64,000 nucleotides of DNA from Phytoseiulus persimilis (taxonomy: Eukaryota > Arthropoda > Arachnida > Mesostigmata > Phytoseiidae), in contig CM075104.1 of the NCBI GenBank assembly GCA_037576195.1, forward strand, positions 9,802,775 to 9,866,774. The letters run 5' to 3'. Position 1 is the stretch's first letter, and each line of letters starts with the position of its first letter. The position numbers were made by a program, and so were the translations under genes. The notes under the pieces were generated by a model, which did no database searches, had not been told where the DNA came from, and saw nothing but the letters and a program-made list of their open reading frames with translations. Below, piece by piece: positions 48,108 through 60,620 of the stretch.

Positions 48108-51057
48108 CCGAACTCCGAGCCTTTTTGTCTGACGCTCTCGCCGCTCGCTTCACTTCGGGACATTTGCGACCGCAAGAGTCGTCTCTGCTTCGTTCTATCC
48201 ATTTTCAACAAAGACCACTGTGGGACAGTGGCTCTAACGATGTAAACTCTGAAGTTACGTGACTGATGGATTTCTGGAATGGCTCGGAACTTGAACCCAG
48301 GTACCGCAGAAGCTCTCGATAGGAAGTCCCCGTGAGCGAGGCTCTCTTCAATTCAGCTGCGATGATCGGGTTTGTCCGCCCCGAATTCAGAAACTTTGAT
48401 GCGTTTAACCTTGCGGCTCCATCAAATCTCGTGGCAGCTTCCGAAAATTAGAATTCAAATGGATTCCGGCGGAAGGAGCCTCTGAACGCGACAAATAGCG
48501 TACTACGCCAGCTTCCAGTCGCCGGATCCTTGTGTGGATGTCGTCGCTGCAGCTTGGTGCAAAAGTCTGGAGCTGGAGCTCAATCACACGTGGACATGGC
48601 GAGCAGCGTTTTTGCTGTTATTCGAGCGTGGTCGAAAAAGATGAAATACGTTCGCATGACTCGTCAGCGATTCAGGCGCTGGATCACGCGAAGGCATAAC
48701 TTGAAGACAGACCTGATGACTCACTCTTGAGCTACCGCAGTCATTCCCGAGCTGGAGTCTGGACCGGAGGCAAGGATCCGCAAACTCGCATCAGGGCTCT
48801 GCGCGAGCTGGATACACCTCTCGTTCTTCTTCGACTTCGTTGGTGGCGGCAATCGGAATTCCCAGGACTTAGCGTTCAGTCGGCATCGACCCATAAAATG
48901 CTCACCTGTTCAAAGAACGCTGCTCAAACAATGACCGACGAATCGTTCTCCTGCGACTTTATCGCTTGTCCACCGTCCCTCCAATGACTATATAGTCGCA
49001 ATGTCTGGACTGACAGATGATTACGGTCTGGGTTTTCCGATCAAAAACTCGAATATAACTCTGAGCTTCAGACGAATGGACATTCAAGGTTGGACGGAGA
49101 CGCAGCATGTCTTCTGGGCGATCAATTTGCCCGTGGTTCGTGTTGCTCCGGCATGATAGAGAGATCGAGAAACGCGATCAGGACCTCGGCTGGGATCGAT
49201 GCGACCACCGTGTCGCCTGAATCCAGTATTGAACCGGAGGCACCCAACGCTGCTATGGTGTGCGGAGCTGGGATGATTCCGAGTTCCGTTCCAAAAAATA
49301 TCGGATTGGGACCGGTGTGTTCCCCACGGCGTCATGGACAAGGCTACGACTCGTCACGGGAACCCACCGTAAAAACTGTCGGAAACGTCAGTCGCGGAAC
49401 GTAGCGATACTTTCCGAAGATTTGTTGCGCGGTACGACGAGTTGCGTCATAGGATGCTGTGTTCTTTTTTAATTCGCTTGCCAAGAGTCCGATCTGCCTT
49501 GACAGAGTATCGTCCGATGTTCGGAACGTCGAAATTCGACTGCAATCCGATACAGAGCCCATCCGGCTTTGAGGAAAAACATGTTCTTGACGTCATGATC
49601 CATGGTGCTCTCACACGCGTGGCTCGGTTTCCTGAAGCCAACAATTCGCAATTTTTTTGACGGCAAGCGCCAAATCAATGTTTGCGATTGTTTCCTGTTT
49701 TCCCGGATCGGTGCGCGCCACTAGAAATATTCTTCTTCATCGTTCCGTGATTGAGGCCGTACTTTCGTCATACCCCGAATCGTTGTAACATGTTTATCTC
49801 AAGCATCTTCGGATTCGCTTCGGAATCAGCGGCAGCTTTCTGGCCTCACGCACTGATCCATCACCTGCATCTGAAGTCAAGCTAGTTTGTAGTGATTTTT
49901 CCATTGCCCAACGCGAATCAATCGGCTCGGTGCCAAATCGCCGACCAGCTAGCTCATCGAGGGGATCCGAGAGATTGCCCTCCTCGAACAGACGGCAGAG
50001 ATCCGTCCGACTGTCCGCACGGAAGAGTACCCCAGCCGTAATGCAACCTTGAACTTCTCGATGCGATACGAGAGCGCTCGTGAACTCGCGCACGATTCCC
50101 GCTCGCGGCTTGGGAAGCACGTGTTCGCGGAACTCCGGCCTTCATTGACCTCTGTTCTGAGCGGAAAATACGTCGTCCATCTTGGCAATGACCGAGAATA
50201 TCTCACCAATGAATATAAGATAACATAACCATATGGGCCGGCTCGCTCGCCCGCCCGCCGCCGATTGAATAACTGTGTGACTAAGTCGCGAATCGCGAAT
50301 CGATCATCTCATCCGTAAGTCGCTCCCGGGAAACAATACGAAAGCATTTCGTCACGACGGTTTATCGATACTTCAAAGTCGAAGTTTTCTCCGGAGACTG
50401 ATCGAGGAGTGTAGGGGGCTCCTCCAATTGAATGCCGGTATTGTGCGCATGCAGTCGAGTTGAGAGAGACTACGTTATCTCAAGAGCCGCGATAGACTCT
50501 CTGCCGAGACGTCGTTGACGAAAGTGACGCTGGTCTTGAGAGTGAACGCGCTCGCAGTTTTTGGTTTGGCGGAGCGGCAGAGCTCTGATCTCAGTGAGTC
50601 ACGGAAGCCGTCGGTCGTTCTGTGAGGGAGACCATTGTGCGAGTCGAAACTGCAGTTGAGGAGCAGTTCTGACCTGATTTATCCTAAGTTGAAAATCCTT
50701 TCAGGGCAAAAGGCAACCGGCTGCCCTGCTAGGACCGTTGAAGATGAACGTTCGTCAAGTTGGAGGTAAGTTCCATCCCGTTCTTCTTCAGCCGGGTTCC
50801 AGCCAGGTTGCTCTTGACTGAGTTTCTCATGGTCGAGAACTCCTTCCGGACTAAAACTCAAACGATCCAGATTCGGAACAGTTCGTCGAGCCCACACGAT
50901 GCTCATAACAGAGAGAGGGAGAGAGAGGAATATTACAAGCTTTCAAAGTTCCTCCTGCTCGTCGTCCGCGTGGTGTTGAGCGGGACCTTCAAAGAATCAT
51001 TTGGGCGTCGTCGTCATCCGCCCGCGGTCTGGAGTCGGAGTTGAAACTCGCCGACTT

Positions 51058-54000
51058 ATGTTTCGCCTGAATCGCTTTTCAGGGATCACCTGCGTGACAT
51101 TGGGTGCCCTCTTGTTTATTTTTTCGCTCGGAGTTCTCCTGAATTTCGGGGCCACCTTCAGATGGATCTTAAGCAGGAGAGTTGTTCTCTCCCCCACCTC
51201 CCAAGGCTTCCCTATCTGGAGGGACGTGTCTAGGAGTTATGATACCAAAGTTGCGTGGTATTTCTTCAACCTGACAAACCCCGCCGAGTTCAAACAAGGC
51301 GCGATGCCGATTGTCAAGGAGGTGGGGCCGTTTTGGTACAAGTGAGTGCTAACCTTCGTTTGTTTCGAGGACTGCTCTGGATATGCGACCATCCGTGATC
51401 ATATACTTCTGGTCTCGTCCCCGACCTGATGCTGACTGATTCTGATTCTAGGGTGAACCTCACGAAGAGAAATATCGTCTTCCACACCAACAAGACCGTT
51501 TCATTCGAGGAGCACCGGTTCTTCACTTTCGATGAGGTTAACAGCGTGTCCAATGAGGACACCAATATCACGACGGTCAACGTGCCGCTCATGGTGAGTT
51601 GCGGGATCCTTCAACGAAGAGGGTGGAGCTGGAACATCTTTCGAGCGTCGAACTGTTTTAACAATTTCTCGTGGTATGAGGGAAGCTAGGGACTCTGTCG
51701 CTGACTTCTTTCAAGAGCGCGCCGGGGCCGCTGATGTTGAATCTGTTGAGATAGAAAGGCAGATGGAAGTCATTGTTGTCGTAGTGTCGTAGTACAATCA
51801 TCTTCTAAACTTCGTGTCGTCCCTCCGATGACTGGAGATGATATCACGAGCTCGAGAGATTTTTCTGAACAAAGTTTTCCTCGGCGCGTGGTCGTTCTTC
51901 GATTCAGTCGCAATTCGGAATGAACGGCAAGCAGCGACCCTCATCTCTAGCATTAAATCAATCTGTGCGATGAGTCGGTCCCAGATCACTCCAGATGGGA
52001 CAGGAGACGAAGATGAGTTTTAATCGTTCGTTTGATTCGAAAGCATCGATCACGATATAATGCTTCCATTCGTATCGTTTCTCAGGCTGCACTGCACAAG
52101 GGAGAGGCCATGGGCTACTTCGCCAGGAAAACTTTTGGTTTCACTCTCGGCGCGATCGAACAGGCTCAGAGAGCAGTCGAAACCTACAGGGTCGGGGAGC
52201 TAACTTACCAGGGTCAACCCAACACGCTCGTTGTGCTCGCTTCTGCCAAAGATGGACTTGGGTCGGTGTTCTCCAACGACGAGAAGAAAGGCCGCTTCGG
52301 ATTCGGTGTCGATGTGAGTATTACAGGACCCCACAGAGAAAATGTCAAATCGAAGCCGAGTTAGGCATCCTGTGAAGCACGGCGCACCTCAAATCAACCA
52401 GTGTTCCGACGAAAATCGGCTTCTCGGGTCCGACTCCCTCAGGGTTTCTCCTCTCGGTCGGCTCAATCTGGTTGCGGACGTATCTGACGCCTATTTTCTC
52501 ATGCGTTGCAGAAAAACAACACGAATCCGGGTGTCTTCAACATGTACACAGGTGCGACGGGAGTCCAGGATTTGAACAGGATCCATTCCGACAACGGAGA
52601 ACAGTGAGTTAGCGATTCCAACCTTGGAACTCGTGATGATTTAGTTCAACTTAGCCTGAAAAGGAGGTTGGATCTAGCAAGCTGATCTTTTGAATTTGTT
52701 TGCAGCATCCGCACAATCTGGCCCGAACCCGAATGCAACGTGGTCGACGGCACGTGTAAGAATCCGTGTCCAAGAATGAAATTTAAACAGTGATTGATGG
52801 GACTCTTGGAGGGTCCCGCAAAGCAAAATAACGGTCAAAGCGAACCATTGACTCTCAAGCTCCTTGCAGTTGGAAATCTCCGACCTCCCATGAACGAGAC
52901 GAACAGCCAACCCGTTTACGTGCCAGACATGTGCCGAACGTTAACGATCCGCTATCAGAAAGATGTCGACTGGCACAAAATTCGCCTTCGTAGATTCAAT
53001 TTGACGATCGACAACTTCCAAAGCTCAGTAGAGAACCCTGCTAATGTTTGCTACGACCAGACCTTCAAACAGCCCACAGGTGATTGATCCGGGAAAAATC
53101 GCGTCACGAGTTTACACTATGCTCATGTTTTCCAAAGCGAGGAGGGATTCTGGAACAAGAATTTAGATCTCGAGAGGAAAAAACCCGTACAAAATGAATA
53201 ATCTCATTCTTCCTCCCAGGTGTGGCCGAAGTGGGACCCTGCAAGAAAGGAGCTCCCATCCTCATGTCGCTGCCGCACTTCTTGCAAGCCGATCCCATGT
53301 TCCGCAAAGAGGTCACCGAACTGAGCCCCGACGCGTCGAAGCACGAGTTCATCATGGACCATGAACCGGTATGTACTATTCGGATTTGGCGCACCATTCT
53401 GCTCTTGTTCGTAGTGTTTTGCTGAGAAACTCCAGCTTATTCGAGGTTTTTCCTGGAAGAGCGGGATTTAACTTGCTCGCATCGCCGGAATGACGTATCT
53501 TTCCTTTCAAGACGACTGGCATGACTGTGAGAGTTCGTGCTCGAGTGCAAGCCAACCTACGCGTTATACCTTCGGACCTAGTGTGAGTATCCACAGAGCT
53601 CAACCATGCACATTTCTGAGCGTTTCTAAAACCCGTATCGCCCTAAATCGTCCTCAAGCTGATTGCATCCGTTTCCTCAACTTCTAGTGAGGACACCGAA
53701 TATCTCCCCACTGTGACGTTGCCGCTCTTCTGGCAAGACATGGTAAGTATCGATTCTAGACATGAATAACAGTTTTCGGGTTGGAAATACTCCAGTCGGC
53801 TCGCCCGGGAGCGATCCAGAACTCCTCGCCTGTTATTTGAACTCAAGAGAAGTTATTTCTCTGTTTCACCTCAGCACGTGGACGGAGGACCTGGTATTGT
53901 CGCATTCCTAGCAAAGGTCAATGGCTATCCCGGTCTCGGCAAGATCGGTCTGACGATCGTCGCTCTCTTCGGCGTCATCCTGGCCGTTATCGGCACGGGA

Positions 54001-54741
54001 CTTCTCATAACGTGAGTACGATGATCGCAGGGCAGTATTCAAAAAGTTGCTCTCGTCCGAGTGAGCGTCAGTACGAGAGAAAGAATCTCCGAGGCATAGC
54101 TACGCGGAAACTCACCGTGTTTTGTTACGAACTCTAGTTTAGTTAGAAGACGGCAATATCGAGACATCTCGAGCTGAGGAGGAATATGGCGAATTTCGAA
54201 GTGCGCCCATATCAAGTCCAGTATACGTTGATACACCCCATTAGGATTGCGAGTTTCATCGCAAGGGTAGCAAGTAGTTCAAGCCTGAATAACTCTAGGG
54301 GCCCTGCCCAAATCTCTGAGAACGAAGTCAGTCATCGTTGCCCCTTACATCGAAACGTAAGTGGGATTCACGACGATGACGATCTCTATTGTGGAATGAT
54401 GTCAATGTTGTGAGTCATCAGTTCTGTCATGGAGTCACATTCCGCCCCGAAATCAATTCCGTGTCAGAGCGGTTCCCGAGACGGCCGCGCCACCTGTTTC
54501 CCCCAACGTTACTGATGTCGTCCTGTCACTCAGGAGCATGCGAGCGACCGAGTTCCGCTAAGTTTGAGCTCTGCAATCGCCGACCTTATTGAGCGGAAAT
54601 CACGGAGATGGTACTGAACTCGAGTTTCTGTTTTGCAGCTCGAGAGCCCAGCGAACCACAATCAACGACCCTAAACACAACGTTGTTTACACGAAGGCTG
54701 CAACGACTGAGCCTCAAACGGATATTAGAGCAAATGTGTGA
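51058..54741 (+). CDS. Class B scavenger receptor (CD36 family), eleven exons
   Basis: Exons: 51058-51341, 51452-51593, 52086-52313, 52512-52603, 52706 to about 52754, about 52812 to 53079, 53220-53368, 53512-53582, 53688-53742, 53875-54011 and 54639-54741, about 525 residues. CD36-family receptors sit in the plasma or lysosomal membrane and move lipids, sterols or carotenoids. Two membrane spans flank a large ectodomain: FSGITCVTLGALLFIFSLGV near the start and GLTIVALFGVILAVIGTGLL near the end. Family landmarks: NPAEFKQGAMPIVKEVGPF, WPEPECNVVDGT, PDMCRTLTIRY, GPCKKGAPILMSLPHFLQAD, HEPTTGMTVRVRARVQANL and VTLPLFWQDM. Many NxT/S sites lie in the ectodomain and the tail is short. All junctions are GT-AG and in phase except exon 5/6: both sides lie in one frame, but no GT-AG pair joins them there and an in-frame TGA lies between. 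The start is the first ATG before the membrane span. Confidence 0.93.
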
Positions 54742-55430
54742 CCTACAGCCTAGTCAAAAGTCATGCGTTCCTCAGGCCTGACCTCCAGGATGATGAAGCA
54801 GTGTCACGAGTACTACAACTACGGCCTCAGACTCAGAAGTTCTCCGCGCCATCCCGTCCTGGCCTCGCTGCGTGGGTGGCCCCGCTGCTCAAAAGAATAG
54901 ACTGTCCATGGAAAAGTTTAAGCCAAAACGCCATAACGCTTCCGTGAGGACTCGTTACGGCACTCAAAATCTAGGCATTTAGTAGATATATTTATAGAGA
55001 GAAAACGCTGGAGTTTGAATTCATGACTCCCAAACCAACACGAAGCCCCACGAACGCGAAAGCTCCAGCATTGAAGCAAGCAACGAATCTAGAGATTCCG
55101 CGAAACAAACACCATAAATATGACCGTAATGACTGACATTTTTAGTAGGATGCAAGTGATGAGAATGAAGTTTAGTTTGGCGATTGTGTTGATGAGTACT
55201 GAGTGGGGAATGGACAGTAGTAAGTGTTTTCAGATAGTGGATGAACATGATGATTTTAGTGAGAGATGGGACGTTAGAAGTGTGGAAATCTGTTGGTCAA
55301 TACTTTCTATTTTTCGCACGCAACCGAATGTAAAGCAAGAAAACTTTTTTATATTTCTTTAAGAAAATATCGAAAACTTCGCCAAAAAAACGACGACACG
55401 TTCGACGTCGTTCGCGGCTGAGGAGTGTGG
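54742..55430. other. Probable 3' UTR and flank of the CD36-family gene
   Basis: No gene is seen. The stretch from about 54960 to 55400 is AT-richer than its surroundings (agatatatttatagag, aaacttttttatatttctttaag), as expected for a 3' UTR or spacer. Confidence 0.4.
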
Positions 55431-55436
55431 AATAAA
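55431..55436 (+). terminator. AATAAA, possible poly(A) signal of the CD36-family gene
   Basis: This is the first perfect AATAAA downstream on the same strand, about 690 bases after the stop codon. The distance makes the link uncertain. Confidence 0.3.
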
Positions 55437-56420
55437 TTAAGGTTCGTACTATTCACTCCAAAGCGGTGTCATTCAACACAACCAGGCGCCTTCTTTCTGC
55501 CAGGGATTTGAAAAGACTGTACGAATCTATTTGCATCGACTGAAAGCCTGCTAACGCGTTCGGTAGAAAATCGATCATCAGAAACCGCCTCAACCTCAAA
55601 AACATTCTCAGGCATCCGAACCGCTTACAGAGACCGCAAATTTCTCCGATCCGATGCTTTCCAGACTCTAGAATTGAACAGCGAACGCGATTGCCCATTC
55701 TTTCAGAAAAAGCTGACTGGACTGTGAGCGCTTATTGGAACTCATACTCTCCCCTATTATTGTTCGAGTGACACTTCAGGAAAGTCTCAGCTTGAAGTCT
55801 GGGATGGATCCGTCTGAACAATTCGGTAATGCCGATTGATCATTTGAGGTTCACCACATGTACTCCAGGTGTCGGCAGGGATGTTCTGCCACGGGAGAGA
55901 CACAGCCTTCCATCACTTTCCCCGCGGTCGTATGCGCAACCTTTCGGAAGGCCGGTCACGGTTTGACGTACGACCCAGTGATGACGAAGCGGCTCGCGGT
56001 TTCTGCATCGACCGGCTTCCGCAGACCCTCATCGACACGATTTCAAATGTGAAGTCGGTGTACGGAGTCGCGCGATCGGCTGAATCTTCATGTCTCGCTT
56101 GGTCGGCGGCAGGCACTCTTCCGGCCCGAAACGGGCAGCTTCGGTGCGCTTCGGTGCGTTATGTGGGGACAACGAACGTCGAAAAGTGGGCGATCTGTTC
56201 TGTTTTCAGAACCAGGAACCGCTCTGTTGGTAGTTCGGTACCAGCCGAACAGACCACAGCCGGTAGTTCCAGTCTACCTTCGTCGGTCTGTGCGGGAAGC
56301 GCGATATTGTGTCTGTTCGCGCCCAAAGATTCAAACAGCACGGACAAACTCGACCGGACTCTGCCCGGATCCTCACTATATCTAATCCGCTTCGTCCAAC
56401 ATTTTGTCCGGTGATGCACT
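55437..56420. other. Unassigned
   Basis: A 181-codon open frame (55869-56414, +) ends just before the tandem repeat. It has no recognisable domain and starts without a convincing context, so I did not call it a gene. Confidence 0.4.
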
Positions 56421-56640
56421 GACCATACTATCCGGGTTTTATGGAAGTTATTTCCAGATCGATATCACCGTACTTTTCGGAGTCTATTGTGGTTATTCCG
56501 AGATCGATCCGACCACACTTTTTGGAGTCCTAGGAGTTGATTCCGTCATCGATCTGGACATACTTCTCTGGGTCTAAAGAGGTTATTTCGAGGTCGATCT
56601 GACCATGCTCTTTGAGGTCCATGGAGGTGATTCGGAGTTC
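56421..56640. repeat. 45-bp tandem repeat, nearly five copies
   Basis: Copies start about every 45 bases: the ttatt/ttgatt anchor recurs at 56448, 56493, 56538, 56583 and 56628. A typical unit has ggttattccgagatcgat, then ctgaccatacttttt and ggagtc. No insertion or deletion breaks the period, which is a multiple of three. One frame reads as a 15-residue repeat (GYxxIDxTxLFGVxG), interrupted by one stop in the third unit. The copies differ at roughly a quarter of positions. Confidence 0.8.
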
Positions 56641-59600
56641 GGTTTGAAGATTAGCAGAAAAATATGGATATGTACCAATCAACCGAGTGAGAGATAGTTC
56701 TAGGAAGGATGTAGATCAAATGAAGGCAGAGAAAGGTGAAATCCTGAAATCCGAACAGCCGCAATCAGAAGTCAAGAGCGTAATTAATTGTAGAATTGGT
56801 GCAGTATGAATGAGCCGTTCCTTCTCATCCGGGCATGACTCCACTCCTACAAACTGAGATAGCGACTCGAATGAGTAAGAGGTCATTCGTGGGAGGTTCC
56901 TTCTTGACTCAGCTCTGCGACTGAGGTGAATCTGCTGATATTCGTCGGGCCTCGAAGCGACCCGAACGAATCGACAAAAGATCAGCCCACGGCTGGGTCT
57001 GCTTGGTGGCATGAGAACTTCCTCCTGACTTGAGCTACTTGATGTTCTCCTGGCCTCCTTGGCGGATCACCATGGAAAACCAGAGAGTGCCCATTGCTCG
57101 TTGGATTGGACAAGTGGAGCAACTCGCAGAGACAGCCATGATTCAGATCTCTAGAAATCGGAGCTTAGACGGAGAGCTAAGATAAGATTCTGGATTGGGC
57201 TCTCTCACTACATGGACCTCGAGAAGTGTGATCAGATCGATTATTCCCGATTTCAGACGGCGTCCGCAGAGGAACGCAGAACGAATCTTGGAAATTGAGT
57301 GCTTCCTTGGAAATCGCTCCCAAAGATCCTAAATCTCCCGGCTAAGGGGAACGATGCGCTCGCGAATGTTTGTGTACTCGTCGGCTTCCGGCTAATCACA
57401 GGACCAGGCCTTCTCGCAGGATTTTCTTGGAGGGGGCTAACTTTCTTCCCCTCGAATGCGGATGTGGCGAAGCCTAATGATTCACATCTTGATTATTATA
57501 ACCAACGATGTTTGAGTTTTCAGAACTCTGCCATTCATTTGTCTGAATTTGTCCCGTTCTCCCAGCTGATTTTGAGACTAATTTCGAAATACCGGATGCA
57601 ACCGTCTTTGATTCAATGTGAGAATGTGAAGCACTTCATGCGCGGTGACAACATTGTACGGGTGCTGGCTCGGGACGTCTGTGGGGCTTGGCCCCGTTGC
57701 GAGTGGATCTTCGCGGGATAGTTTCATCCATTAAAGCGAAATATGATGCATCCTTCCCAATATTGATGCACTCTGCTTCCGACATGAGATGCTGGCTATT
57801 CTTGCGATGATTCATCCTCCGCAACCGCGACCATCGGAGTCGATCCTCTCGAATCACCGATGTTCCCTCGAAACCCTCTCTGTGTCCCAGGGTTTCGTTT
57901 CTTCCGTTTGTCATGCGCATCGAGGTCGAGCCAATGAAGCTCTCTTCGATCATAATCGGAGCCTCAAAGGTTTGATGTTTTCGAAATTATACCCTCATTG
58001 CCAAGGATCAATCCCGGGTGATTGATAAAACGATCTAGAAGAATCATTCCCGGGTTCTAGCCATACGCGACCTGGAGCTTCCAATAATCGTAGCACACTA
58101 AAAGCTCGTTTTGCGGCGGAGTTGTCTTTGGTGAAACGGCGACGATCTGCAATAGCGGAAACGATGGCCAGCTCTGCTTTCCACTTTTCATACTCATCGT
58201 GTAGTGGACTCGTGCTGGCGTCGATGTCGGCTTCGTGAAATGAGAGACGCCATTCATGTCATCGGAATAGCTCTTCTCGACCCGTTCACTCGCGGGAGGC
58301 GGACTCGTCCAATGCACACTCCTTCACAGCTTGTCAGCGGCAATCACGTAGAGGAATCCGCGAAATTCCACCCCTTTGATACCAACTCTCTCCGACTTCG
58401 CGCCAGTTCACGGCTGCGACGGTCTCGATCCACCCTCTGCTATTGATATTCGAGCGCACGAGAGTGACTCGCAAGGGACTTCATTCATGATTCCATGATA
58501 GTTTAGACCAGTACCATGTATTCTCGTCTGGGAACCGCTTTGAAAACAAGAAGAGCCACCTGGAAAGTATACCGACACCTCAGCCGCTGCAAGATTCGGC
58601 GAGGGAACGCGGACCAACTCAAACTCGACTTGTATGGTTTGAGTCCCGTGGCCTCTTATTGAGAGTTCTAGAGGAGGATGGAATTCCGCTCTGTCTTGCA
58701 CATCCTAGAAACACTCGATTGTACGGATAGAGAAAGACGATCGGGACCGAAGTCCCTCAGAACAGTGTTGAGCGATGGCTTTCGGGAGGGAACGCAGCTT
58801 GAGTCTGATCAGACTGTGCTTTCTCGAGGATCAGGCTCCACAGCCGGTTTTCTGAGGAGACAAACCACATACACCTATCCTGAGCCGGCTTCCCGACTGA
58901 ACGTTAATGAACATGTACTCGTGAGCGCAAGCTAATTGGCTGTTGTGCAGAGTAATATGCCTTCCGTGTTGGAGATTTTTTTCCCCACACAAAGGATACC
59001 GTTTTGCGGCACTTCACCTGGGGAGTCTCTATCTTTGTCCGTTCCCGGACAGCAAGTCTTCGTACATTTCATTTATTCAGAGACTTTCTCGACATGGAGG
59101 TTTGACATGAGGGTGATTGGATCAAACTGAATATCAGAGTCCCTGGCTTCCGGATTCCTTCGGGGCCCAAACTCGACCCTTATCCGGCGTGCCCTTTGAC
59201 CCATGCCGTTGAAGCCTCCGTCTCCTTTGGGAGCCGAAGTGCTCCGATTACAAGCTCACCAAGGTCATATTCAAGCGGATGAAGTCTAAAATTACATTTT
59301 ACAGTTTTCTGGCGGGAGAATTTGGGATTGGCTTGATGGATGCTACAGAGCGAACGTTCTAAGCTGAAACCTTACTCGAAACGAGTGGAGTCGTCGGAGC
59401 TGACCGTGGACGTAGCACGCTTTCGTATACGTTCGTGCTGAATTCTGCTACTAATTTTTTAATCGTTCGTTGTCAACTTTCCGGAGCGATCAACGTATCG
59501 ATACACGGCAAAGTATCGCTGAGCTCTAGAACGAATTGAGACTTTTTTTTCCGACGCTCGTAGGAAGGAATAGGCTGCAGAACATAGGACGAGAGGGACT

Positions 59601-59859
59601 GCTTTCATCTAGTCAACGAAGATTCGGGCCGAAGCCAGTTTTTGTGTTGCGATAGCAAGAACTCCGTGTGAGCCGTATCTCCCTTCGAACAGAGTTGACA
59701 ACACAGTACGTTTTCCAGAAGTATCCACGGAACCATCAGCTCCACGCGAATCGATGATTCCTGGAGTAGACACGAGATTCACAGCGTGAACAGATGGAGG
59801 TTTTCGAACTCCTGATGGAACTTGGACCTCGGACCTCCCGATGTCGACGATGAACTCAC
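56641..59859. other. Unassigned
   Basis: Open frames such as 57299-57721 (+) and 58408-58701 (-) look protein-like in patches (LSIRGHGTQTIQVEFELVRV) but cannot be chained or assigned. I see nothing firm. Confidence 0.4.
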
Positions 59860-60620
59860 AGCTTATCTCCGAACGGACCCGCCAGCCGCCGCGTGCCCGT
59901 GCGGCCGGGCGGGGTACAGCGCTCGATTTTGTCGGAAAATCATAACTTTTGAACGGCTGGACCGATTTCCCTGAATTTTGGCGAGCGAGTTCTGGGTCCA
60001 GAGGAGCAACTTTTGGTGGTATAACCAACCTGGAAACTACCTCCGAAGTGGGCAGAATCGAAAGAAAAAACTGAAAAATTAACGATTGCGGCCGTATGGA
60101 TTTCAAGTCGGCGAGAAGGGTTGAAAAGCTGGTTTGCGGAAAGCTATTCCGCAGACTTTTACCCATGAGGAAAATTTTCCCAAGGTCATTCGTGAGGGAG
60201 CTATAAACCGATCTTTGGAATTGCTCAAAACTCCTCAAAAATGCACTTTTTTCATCGGATAAAAAACGGAGACTGCGTGGAATTTCTCGGGCTAGCTGAT
60301 GCCGTCGATAAACGGATTCATTTTGTGAGCGTATAGTTTCATTAACCTCTTTTTGGTGAAAAACGCATGTTTCCTTTTTTCTACCAAAATGTTCAACCCT
60401 TCAAATCACGCGGGTTCCCACGCGGCTCTGAGATGCGCTTCTAGTACCCCCGCACATGATCCAGTTTGCACAGTTTGCGCTAAACCATTGTGGTTTCCAA
60501 AAATTTCGACACATGCCCCCAAGTGCCCTATTTTCATCGAAATCGACCAAACGGTCAGTTTGACCACGAGCCTGAAACCCGTGGAATCTGAAATACTGAT
60601 ACTGATGGGGAAATAAGATC
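59860..60620. repeat. Probable dispersed non-coding repeat
   Basis: After a GC-rich edge (cgtgcccgtgcggccgggcg), the composition shifts to AT-rich sequence with phrases such as aaaatcataacttttgaacg and catcgaaatcgaccaaacgg. This style is typical of arthropod dispersed repeats rather than genes. A 209-codon open frame (59609-60238, -) crosses the border of this block and is probably fortuitous. The borders are approximate, and no terminal repeats or target-site duplication were confirmed. Confidence 0.35.

Larger units (their letters stand above)
40210..51057. other. Long stretch with no supported gene
   Basis: Many open frames of 60 to 160 codons on both strands overlap each other and none shows a family motif. 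Simple repeats lie at 47116-47149 and 48090-48107. A possible five-codon first exon (MKIFS/gtgagt at 45963) lacks a partner. The last few hundred bases should include the 5' UTR and promoter of the CD36-family gene, but no TATA box was seen. Confidence 0.4.

Noticed and set aside
52755-52793. Selenocysteine read-through at the in-frame TGA of the CD36-family gene
   Set aside because: The family is not selenoprotein-bearing, the intervening residues do not match the family, and a splice or sequence error is the simpler explanation.
55869-56414. 181-codon plus-strand frame before the 45-bp repeat
   Set aside because: No domain, serine/arginine-rich drift along the frame, poor start context; only its position next to the repeat is of interest.
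59609-60238. 209-codon open frame on the minus strand
   Set aside because: It crosses the border of a compositionally distinct, repeat-like block and shows no protein family features.
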